Part shown: piece by piece, positions 31,641 to 39,000 of the stretch
Numbering within the stretch: the first letter of the stretch is position 1
How the letters are laid out: each line of letters opens with the position of its first letter
Assembly (NCBI GenBank): GCA_030536145.1
Contig: JAUNQN010000022.1
Span: 1-47,154 of the forward strand
Length of the DNA: 47,154 bases
Direction: 5' to 3'
Source: Akkermansia sp.
Lineage (GTDB): Bacteria > Verrucomicrobiota > Verrucomicrobiia > Verrucomicrobiales > Akkermansiaceae
Made by a program: the position numbers and the translations under genes
Notes under the pieces: model-generated
Told to the model about the DNA's origin: nothing
Database searches by the model: none
The model's input: the letters and a program-made list of their open reading frames with translations, nothing else

Positions 31641-32507
31641 ATGAAAACATACCTTTCCATCCTATCCGCCACGCTGCTGGCCTTTTCCGCCGCAGCGGAG
31701 CAGCCCAATGCAACACAGCAAGACAAGACCATGAACAACAAGATTACCCAGACCGCCGGCAGGGATCAGCTCGGCGACTTCGCTCCGGACTTCGCCCATT
31801 TCAACGATGATGTCCTCTTTGGTGAAAACTGGAACAACAGTGATATCGACCTCAAGACCCGCTCCCTTGTCACCGTGGTGGCGCTGGTGTCCATGGGGAT
31901 GACGGACAGCTCCCTCCAGTACCACCTGGAAAATGCCAGGAAGCACGGGGTGACAAAGGCGGAGATGGCCGCTGTCATCACGCACGTGGCGTTCTATGCC
32001 GGGTGGCCGAAGGCTTGGGCGGCGTTCCGCCTGGCCAAGGAGGTGTGGAAGGAGGCCGAGGCCCCGCAGACGGCCCTGGAACGCCATGCCCAGTCCATGA
32101 TGTTCCCGCTGGGGCAGGAGAACACCGCCTACGCCAAGTACTTCATCGGCAAGAGCTACCTGGCTCCCGTCTCCACGGAGCAGGTGAAGATGTACAACGT
32201 GACCTTTGAACCGCGCTGCCGCAACAACTGGCACGTGCACCACGCCAAGTCCGGCGGCGGCCAGATGCTCATCGGTGTGGCCGGGCACGGCTGGTACCAG
32301 GAATGGGGCAAGGAACCCGTGGAAATCAAGGAGGGTACGGTAATTCATATCCCGGCGGGCGTAAAGCATTGGCACGGAGCCGCCAAGGATGGCTATTTCT
32401 CCCACCTGGCCGTGGAGATTGAGGGTGAGGAAACCTCCAACGAGTGGCTGGAGCCCGTGACCGATGCCGAGTACGACAAGCTGCCGCAAGGAAACAACGC
32501 ACTATAA
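31641..32507 (+). CDS. Carboxymuconolactone decarboxylase-like / cupin fusion, possibly exported
   Basis: 288 residues. A hydrophobic N-terminus (SILSATLLAFSAAAE) looks like a signal peptide. The CMD/AhpD-like domain (about 45-140) has DLKTRSLVTVVALVSMG and LQYHLENARKHGVTKAEMAAVITHVAFYAGWPKAW, but lacks the AhpD CxxC. A cupin domain (about 182-270) has NNWHVHHAKSGGGQML (H198, H200) and IHIPAGVKHWHGA as metal ligands. An inner ATG (31731, MNNKITQ) could give a cytoplasmic form. The substrate is unknown. Confidence 0.82.
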   Translation: MKTYLSILSATLLAFSAAAEQPNATQQDKTMNNKITQTAGRDQLGDFAPDFAHFNDDVLFGENWNNSDIDLKTRSLVTVVALVSMGMTDSSLQYHLENARKHGVTKAEMAAVITHVAFYAGWPKAWAAFRLAKEVWKEAEAPQTALERHAQSMMFPLGQENTAYAKYFIGKSYLAPVSTEQVKMYNVTFEPRCRNNWHVHHAKSGGGQMLIGVAGHGWYQEWGKEPVEIKEGTVIHIPAGVKHWHGAAKDGYFSHLAVEIEGEETSNEWLEPVTDAEYDKLPQGNNAL

Positions 32508-32509
32508 CG

Positions 32510-32932
32510 ATGAACAACGACATTGAATTGCGCAAGGCGGCCATGCGCCGCTTTGAACAGATGATTAACACGGCGGACGATGCCCTGGCGGAGGAGCTGG
32601 TAGCGGAGGACGCACCTTTCTTCACCCCTGCCTCCCCGGAGCCGCTGTACGGCGGGCGGGGCTACCTTTCCGTGGTGCACTGGATGCGCAGCGGTTTTTC
32701 CAACGTGCAGTGGAAGGCGGAGGAGATGGTGGCGGAGGGCAACACCGTTGCTGTGCGCTGGACCCTGACCGGCACCCATGACGGCGAGTTCATGGGGTAT
32801 CCGGCCACGGGGCGTTCCGTCCGTTGCTCCGTCATGAACTTCTACCGCTTCAACGAGGAAGGTAAGATTGTGGGTGACATTGCCGCCGAGGGGATGATAG
32901 GCATCATGCGCGGTATAGGCATTGCAGTCTGA
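32510..32932 (+). CDS. SnoaL/NTF2-like protein
   Basis: 140 residues of the cone-shaped NTF2 fold. N-terminal helices (LRKAAMRRFEQMINTADDALAEELV) are followed by YGGRGYLSVVHWMRSGFSNVQW, GNTVAVRWTLTGTHDGEFMG, RSVRCSVMNFYRFNEEGKIVGD. This is the ester-cyclase/SnoaL-like pattern of small-molecule isomerases or hydrolases. The start is 2 bp after the CMD-cupin stop; it is the last gene of the TetR operon. Confidence 0.8.
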   Translation: MNNDIELRKAAMRRFEQMINTADDALAEELVAEDAPFFTPASPEPLYGGRGYLSVVHWMRSGFSNVQWKAEEMVAEGNTVAVRWTLTGTHDGEFMGYPATGRSVRCSVMNFYRFNEEGKIVGDIAAEGMIGIMRGIGIAV

Positions 32933-32967
32933 GACGGGATTGTTAGGCGAGGCGGTTCATTGCATGC

Positions 32968-32995
32968 TTGACATTCCGGCGTGATGGTGTAAAAC
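32968..32995 (+). promoter_or_regulatory. Promoter of chagasin-like gene, leaderless
   Basis: TTGACA (32968-32973), 16-bp spacer, TAAAAC (32990-32995). The predicted +1 is about 1 nt before the ATG at 33003. Confidence 0.6.
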
Positions 32996-33002
32996 AGGAA
33001 AC

Positions 33003-33428
33003 ATGATGAAGAACATTCTGCTTGTAGCTGTCCCGTTCCTGCTCCTCGGTCTGGCTTTCGTGTCCTGCGCGGACATGCAGTCCGCCCCGGAGCAACCGGC
33101 CCAACCCGCCGCCCCGCAGGGGGATGACATCACCCTGAAGGTGGGTGAGAGCGCCGTCCGCGTGCTGGACGGCAACCCCACCACCGGATATGTGTGGACG
33201 GCACAGGAGCTGCCAGCCGATTCCGCCGTGAAGGTGACCACGCGCATCATGCCTGCGGAGGCAACCAAGGAACCCGTCTGTGGTTCCCCCAGCCCCACCG
33301 AGGTGACGATTACCGCCGTGAGACCCGGCACCGCCACCGTCAAGCTGGTCTATGCCCGCCCCTGGGAGAAGGACGAGGCTCCCTGGAAGACCAAGGAATA
33401 CCGCATCACCGTGCAGCCTGCGGAGTAA
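33003..33428 (+). CDS. Chagasin-like (I42) cysteine-protease inhibitor lipoprotein
   Basis: 141 residues. The lipobox is LAFVSC (C22). A Pro/Ala/Gln linker leads to an Ig-like beta domain. Inhibitory-loop motifs of the I42 family: NPTTGYVW (58-65) matches the L2 loop, and YARPWEK (RPW 119-121) matches the L6 loop. The usual GxGG of the L4 loop is replaced by GSPSP (94-98). I42 proteins inhibit papain-like proteases, so this one may protect the cell envelope. The IdeS-like autotransporter is 2.6 kb downstream. MM at the start leaves 33006 as an alternative. Confidence 0.78.
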   Translation: MMKNILLVAVPFLLLGLAFVSCADMQSAPEQPAQPAAPQGDDITLKVGESAVRVLDGNPTTGYVWTAQELPADSAVKVTTRIMPAEATKEPVCGSPSPTEVTITAVRPGTATVKLVYARPWEKDEAPWKTKEYRITVQPAE

Positions 33429-33445
33429 TCCGCCCGCCGTATGGG

Positions 33446-33483
33446 CAAAGGGGGACACCCGGCATCCGGGTGTCCCCCTTTCG
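33446..33483 (+). terminator. Terminator after chagasin-like gene
   Basis: A 13-bp perfect stem (GGGGGACACCCGG/CCGGGTGTCCCCC) with a CAT loop is flanked by AAAG and TTTC. Confidence 0.8.
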
Positions 33484-33555
33484 CGTTCCTTGGCAGGGAA
33501 AATCCGGCCCGTGGCAAGCCGCCCGGCGCGGCCTGAAGCAAGAAAAATTGCACCC

Positions 33556-33604
33556 CGTTTCGCGCGCGCGCGTTAAGGGTTGTCTTATGCGCGCGCGCGA
33601 AGCG
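33556..33604. repeat. Alternating CG hairpin upstream of leuA promoter
   Basis: Two arms, CGTTTCGCGCGCGCG and CGCGCGCGCGAAGCG (one wobble), are separated by a 17-nt AT-rich loop. Each arm has an uninterrupted run of 10-12 alternating C and G. Such tracts can form left-handed DNA or a cruciform under supercoiling. It ends 26 bp before the leuA -35 box. Confidence 0.75.
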
Positions 33605-33629
33605 GTATGACAAAACGGATATTTTATCC

Positions 33630-33657
33630 TTGCAAAACTGTGGGCGCGGAGTATGCT
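33630..33657 (+). promoter_or_regulatory. leuA promoter
   Basis: TTGCAA (33630-33635), 16-bp spacer, TATGCT (33652-33657). The leader is about 18 nt, too short for a leucine attenuator peptide. Confidence 0.55.
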
Positions 33658-33681
33658 GGTGGCAAGCAAGAAACACACATT

Positions 33682-35241
33682 ATGAAACAGGATAAAGTCA
33701 TCTTCTTCGATACGACGTTGCGGGACGGCGAGCAGTGCCCGGGAGCATCCATGAACCTCCGCCAGAAGCTGGAGGTGGCGCGCCAGCTGGAGAAGCTGGG
33801 CGTGGATGTTATCGAGGCCGGCTTCCCGGTCATCTCCGACGGCGACTTTGAGGCGGTATCCACCATAGCGCGCACGGTGAAGAAGTGCCGCGTGGCGGGC
33901 TTGGCGCGCTGCGTGGAGAAGGATATCCGCGCGGCGGCGGCAGCCGTGGCCCCTGCGGGGGACCGCGCGCGCATCCACGTGTTCCTGGCCACCAGCCCGC
34001 TGCACCGTGAGTTCAAGCTCAAGAAGAGCAAGGAGGAGGTGATAGCCATGGCGGTGGAGGGCGTGAAGCTGGCCAAGAGCCTGGTGGATGACGTGGAGTA
34101 TTCTGCGGAGGATGCCAGCCGCACGGAGCATGACTTCCTGGCGCAGGTGGTGGAGGCGGTCATCGATGCTGGTGCCACCACGGTGAACCTGCCGGATACC
34201 GTGGGCTTTACCACGCCCGGGGAGTACGCCGCCATGATCGGCTACATGAAGAAGCACGTCAAGAACATCGACAAGTGCATCCTTTCCGTCCACTGCCACA
34301 ACGACATCGGCCTGGCGGTGGCAAACTCCCTGGCCGCCGTGGGAGCAGGTGCCCGCCAGGTGGAGGGTACCATCAACGGTATCGGTGAGCGTGCCGGCAA
34401 TGTGGCCATCGAGGAGGTGGCCATGGCCCTGACCACTCGCCCGGAGGCCCTGGGCTTTGCCGCGGGCGACGTGCCGCACAACCTGAACACCCGCGAGATT
34501 GTGAAGACCAGCCGCGTGGTGGCCCGCATGAGCGGTCTGGCCGTGCAGCGCTCCAAGGCCATTGTGGGTGAGAACGCCTTTGCCCACAGCTCCGGCATCC
34601 ACCAGCACGGCATCTTGGCCAAGCGTGAGACCTACGAGGTCATCGACCCCGCCACCGTGGGCTGGGGAGAGACGGAGCTGCCGCTTACCAAGCACTCCGG
34701 TCGCGCTGCCGTGAAAGCCCGCCTGGAGAAGTTGGGCCACTCCCTCTCTGCGGAGGAGCTCACGCAGGTGTTCGAGCGTTTCAAGAAGGTCGGCGACAGC
34801 AAGAAGTTTGTGTACGACGACGACCTGGCCTCCCTGGTGAACGACTCCCTGGACACGCACAACGGTGTGTGGAAGATGGTGCATATCCAGTTTGTGGCTG
34901 GTGATGCCTGCCAGCCCACCGCCACCGTCACGCTGGAGAAGGAGGGCAAGAAGTTCACGGACTGCGGTATCGGTAACGGCCCGGTGAATGCCTGCTTCAA
35001 GGCTATCGACCGCATCACCCGCACGAAGGGTGCCCTGGTGGGCTTCAACGTGCAGGCATCCTCCTGCGGCCAGGACGCCGTGGGCGAGGTGGCCGTGAAG
35101 GTGCAGTTCGGTGACGAGAACGAGAAACCTGTCTCCGGCAAGGGTGCCGCCACGGATATCATCGAGGCCTCCGCACGCGCTTACCTGAACGCCGTGAACC
35201 GCAGCCTGACCCTGGCCCGGCTGAACCAGGACAACGCCTGA
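33682..35241 (+). CDS. leuA: 2-isopropylmalate synthase
   Basis: 519 residues, first committed enzyme of leucine synthesis (2-oxoisovalerate plus acetyl-CoA). The catalytic HMGL-like barrel begins FFDTTLRDGEQCPGASM (about 6-22); metal and active-site strings are VIEAGFP and SVHCHNDIGLAVANSLAAV (about 203-221), GIGERAGN and SSGIHQHGI (about 306-314). The C-terminal regulatory LeuA dimer domain (about 400-510) binds leucine. The length and motifs fit the long LeuA type, not homocitrate or citramalate synthases, though those are relatives. Pth follows by 13 bp. Confidence 0.93.
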   Translation: MKQDKVIFFDTTLRDGEQCPGASMNLRQKLEVARQLEKLGVDVIEAGFPVISDGDFEAVSTIARTVKKCRVAGLARCVEKDIRAAAAAVAPAGDRARIHVFLATSPLHREFKLKKSKEEVIAMAVEGVKLAKSLVDDVEYSAEDASRTEHDFLAQVVEAVIDAGATTVNLPDTVGFTTPGEYAAMIGYMKKHVKNIDKCILSVHCHNDIGLAVANSLAAVGAGARQVEGTINGIGERAGNVAIEEVAMALTTRPEALGFAAGDVPHNLNTREIVKTSRVVARMSGLAVQRSKAIVGENAFAHSSGIHQHGILAKRETYEVIDPATVGWGETELPLTKHSGRAAVKARLEKLGHSLSAEELTQVFERFKKVGDSKKFVYDDDLASLVNDSLDTHNGVWKMVHIQFVAGDACQPTATVTLEKEGKKFTDCGIGNGPVNACFKAIDRITRTKGALVGFNVQASSCGQDAVGEVAVKVQFGDENEKPVSGKGAATDIIEASARAYLNAVNRSLTLARLNQDNA

Positions 35242-35254
35242 TGCCTACACCCCC

Positions 35255-35920
35255 ATGCCGGAGCAGGTGAAAATCATCGTGGGCCTAGGCAATCCCGGGC
35301 GGGACTACGCGGAAACCCGCCACAACGTGGGGTTTATGGTGCTGGACCGCCTGGCGCGCCGTTTCGGCGCGGTGTGGAAGCTGGACAAAGGGCGCAAGGC
35401 AGAGCTGGCCTCCGGCCCCGGCGTGCTCCTGGTCAAGCCGCAGACCTACATGAACCTCTCCGGCGAGTGCGTGGGACCCATCATGCGCTATTTCAAGTTT
35501 GCCCCGGAGCAGGTGTTCGTGGTGTATGACGATATCTCCTTCCCCGTGGGCACGCTCAAGCTGCGCGCGGGCGGCTCCGCCGGCGGGCACAACGGCATCA
35601 AGTCCCTCATCGCCCACCTGGGCACGGAAAAATTTCCCCGTGCGCGCGTGGGTATAGGCGTGCCGGGGCAGAAGGATATGGTGGGCCACGTGCTGGGCAA
35701 GTTTGCGCCGGATGAGCGCCCCCTGCTGGAGGAGTGCCTGGCCAAGGCGGAGGAAGCCGCCGTGACGGTGCTGCAGCAGGATTTCCAGGCCGCGGCCAAC
35801 AAGTTCAACACCAAGAAGGAGAAGAAACCCAAGCCCAAGAAGGAGCCGGCACCCCCTGCGGATGCCCCGGAACCCGGCCGGGAACCTTCCCCCGCCGCAA
35901 ATGCCGCCCCCGCCGAATAG
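35255..35920 (+). CDS. pth: Peptidyl-tRNA hydrolase with charged C-terminal extension
   Basis: 221 residues. IIVGLGNPGRDYAETRHNVGF (catalytic-type H23), KPQTYMNLSGE (about 61-71), VVYDDISFPVG (Asp about 95), RAGGSAGGHNGIKSLI (about 106-121) and RVGIG. The enzyme frees tRNA from stalled peptidyl-tRNA. About 35 residues after position 185 are a Lys/Pro/Ala-rich disordered tail not needed by the family. The end of the gene overlaps its terminator stem. Confidence 0.95.
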   Translation: MPEQVKIIVGLGNPGRDYAETRHNVGFMVLDRLARRFGAVWKLDKGRKAELASGPGVLLVKPQTYMNLSGECVGPIMRYFKFAPEQVFVVYDDISFPVGTLKLRAGGSAGGHNGIKSLIAHLGTEKFPRARVGIGVPGQKDMVGHVLGKFAPDERPLLEECLAKAEEAAVTVLQQDFQAAANKFNTKKEKKPKPKKEPAPPADAPEPGREPSPAANAAPAE

Positions 35921-35939
35921 GCCGGGGCGCTTTTTTTTT
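35905..35939 (+). terminator. Terminator overlapping the pth stop
   Basis: A 10-bp stem of CGCCCCCGCC with GGCCGGGGCG (one mismatch) is followed by nine Ts. The left arm lies in the last codons of pth. Confidence 0.85.
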
Positions 35940-35970
35940 GCCCAAATGCCGCCTTCCCCGCGCTTTTGGA

Positions 35971-36017
35971 TTGACTTGCAGGGTGGCTTTGTTATCCTTG
36001 TAGCAAGCATTACAAGG
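35971..36017 (+). promoter_or_regulatory. Autotransporter promoter with inverted repeat over the start site
   Basis: TTGACT (35971-35976), 16-bp spacer, TATCCT (35993-35998). An inverted repeat CCTTGTA / TACAAGG (35996-36002 and 36011-36017, 8-nt centre) covers the end of the -10 box and the predicted +1 near 36005. It could be an operator or a 5' stem. The ATG is at 36027. Confidence 0.6.
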
Positions 36018-36026
36018 CTTCACTAT

Positions 36027-39000
36027 ATGAAACTTCATCTCCCGAATCTCCTGCGCGCGGCCCTGCTGGCATGCATGGCCGCTTTCCCCGTTGCATCCGC
36101 CGCCACCCTGATTGCCGACGGCGTGGATTACAACAACCTGACGAGCTCCACCCGTTTCTTTGACAACGGCAAGGGCTACTACTATGTGGCCGGCTGGCAG
36201 CCCTGGCGCGGTGCCGGTGAGCTGTTCAACCAGTTCCACAACTTCTCCTTCATGGGAGACTGGGCATCCTACATGGGCGAGAACGCCATGACCGTGACCG
36301 CCTTTGCCCCGCTGCGCGACGATGCCAACACCTGCTGGTACAACACATCTGCCAACATGCTTGCCTACTGGGAGTCCTACTACGGCATCTTCTACGAGGG
36401 CGACCGCACCCTGCCGTACGGCTATACGTACGACAAGCAGTACCTGACCCAGCTGGGCGGCACACAGTCCCTGAAGATTGACAAGCTGTTCTACGACACA
36501 TGGACCAACGAGGGCGGCGATTTCATGATGATGAGCGCCTGGTACCTCAACGGTAGCCACGTGTGGGCCGAGATGGGTGACGAGGGTTTCTCCGAGTTGC
36601 GTGACTACACCAGCAAGGGCGGATATTTCTCCAAGTGGTTCCCCACCTACCAGTCTACCTTCACCGTGTACCAGAATGTGGATGGTGATCACCAGATGCA
36701 GGACATGAAAGCCCTCACCACCGTGCTGGAGGAGGCTTTCGGCACCGTGAAGAACAGCGACGGTACGCTGAGCCACACCGCCACCGGCCAGATCGTCTAC
36801 TTTGGCATCAACGCTCCCGTGGGCGGCCATGCCGTGACCTGCTGGGGCTATGAGACCGGCGCAGACGGCAACGTGAATTGCGTGTACCTCACCAACTCCG
36901 ACGACGGTATCTACTCCCTCTTCAAGGTGTACCTCAAGATGAACGAGGGTGAAATCTACCTGTACAAGGATGCCGCCTGCACTCAGTACTGGGATTATGC
37001 CGGAGCCAACTGGTACGTGGACGAGCTGGAGTACATCCCCACGCCGGACAGCCTGAAGAACATGTACAAGGCCTATTCCGAGAACGAACTGGCCTGGAGC
37101 GGTACCGCAGCCAACTGGAGCAATACCCCCGCTACACCTATTGATGTGGCCCTGCCGGATGCCTCCAGCGGCTGGCAGGTGCAGGTGAGCGGCAAGAACT
37201 ACGCCGCCAACTTTGATGCCGGTCGTTCCATCTCCTTTACGGATGCAGCTGCCGGCTCCAAATACGCCGGCAACGTGAACATCGGCTCCGACGTGCAGGC
37301 CAAGTCCGTGGCCGTGAATGCCGGATCCGTGGCGTATAAGTTCACGGGCAACGGCCACACCGTGACTGCCGACAGCCTGGTGAAGAGCGGTACCGCCACC
37401 GCCACCATGAGCAATGTGCGCCTGGCTGCCGCGGAGCTCACCGTCACGGGCGGCAAGCTCTCCATGGAATCCGGCAGCTCCGTTGCCGGCAGCACCGTGC
37501 AGGTGCAGGGCGGCACGCTGGCCATGGCCGGCGGTTCCCTGCAGGCCTCTTCCTCCGTGCAGGTGACGGGTGGCCAGCTCTATTTCTCCGCTCCCACCCA
37601 GGCCACCACCCCCACGCTCACCATCGGCAGCGCCGGTTCCCTGGGCTTCCTGGTGGACAACGGCGCCCTCTCCACCCCCGTGCTCTCCCTTACCGGCAGC
37701 CTGACCCTGCAGGGTGTGGTGGCCGTGAATTTTGAGAACGTGCAGAGCTCCCAGGTGTCCGTGGGTTCCCCGTACCGCCTGGTTTCCTCCACGCAGAGCA
37801 TCTCCGTGACGAACCTGGGCAACGTGGTGGTGAGCAGCACAAGCGTGCCGAACCTGGATTCGTTCGAGTCCTACCTGGAGCGTTCCGAGGATGGCAAGAG
37901 CCTCTACCTGGTCTTCTCCGCCGGTACCAAGGTGTATTGGGCGGGCGGCACTTCCGGTACGTGGAATACCGCTTCCGAGAACAAGGTCTGGGCTTCCGCT
38001 CAGGGCGGCACTGCAGATCGCGGCTATGACGGCGACTACCTCTCCGCCTGCTTTGTGGGCGGCAACGGCACCATCTCCATCAGTAGCGGTGTGAAGGCCA
38101 CGGAGTGGCTGCTTTCCAATGCCAACTACAGCTTTACCGGGGCTGCCAACCTGACGGTCAGCAAGCGCATTACCGTGGAGAACGGCTCTACCCTGACGAT
38201 GGATGCCGCTCCCGGGGCAGCCAGTGCCACGCTGAAGGTGGATTCCTCCAGCAATGTGACCGTGAACGGTGCGGGCGACCTGGTCCTGTGGGGCCTCGAT
38301 AACAGCGGCAGCGTGACCGTGGCCAGCGCCGGCATGAAGGTTTCCTCTGCCATATCGAACGGCGGTACCGTGTCCGTGGGTACCGGGCTGACCCTGGGAG
38401 GCGGTACGGCCAACAGCTTCGGCAAGCTGACCGTGGGCGGTGCTGTTTCCTATGACGGCGGCGCCGGCTCCCTGAGCGTGGGCGACGGCTCCAAGATGGG
38501 CTCCGTGAACGGCGGTGCCTTGACCATCACCGGCGGCTCTGCCACTATCACCGGGGATTCCACCCTGCAGACTCTGCGCGGCCAGGGCAACCTGACGGTG
38601 AACGACGGCCTGACCCTGACGGACGAGACGAGCTACGGTGCAGCCCTGACGGTGGGCAAGACCCTGACCCTGGGTGCCAATGCCACCATGGGCAGCGTGA
38701 CTGCCGGTACGGTGGACGTGGCCGCAGGCATGACCCTGACGGTGACTGGAACCCTGGATGCGGCCACCCTGGTGGTGAACTCCATGGATACGGCCGATTC
38801 CCCGCAGTACTTTGCCGCAGACATGGTGAACAATGCCACGGATTTCAGCCTGAGCGACAGCGTGCTTGCCACCCTGCGCGGCTTTGACCTGGTGAGCGGC
38901 GAGACGCTCTGCCTGCTGCGCAACACCGGGGCCACCCCCTTTACCATGGACCACCTGACGGTAAACAAGACCACCCGCGTGGACCTGCAGGACGGCGCTA

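Noticed and set aside
33430..33681. Leucine attenuator before leuA
   Set aside because: No leader peptide with leucine codons, and the hairpin lies upstream of the promoter.
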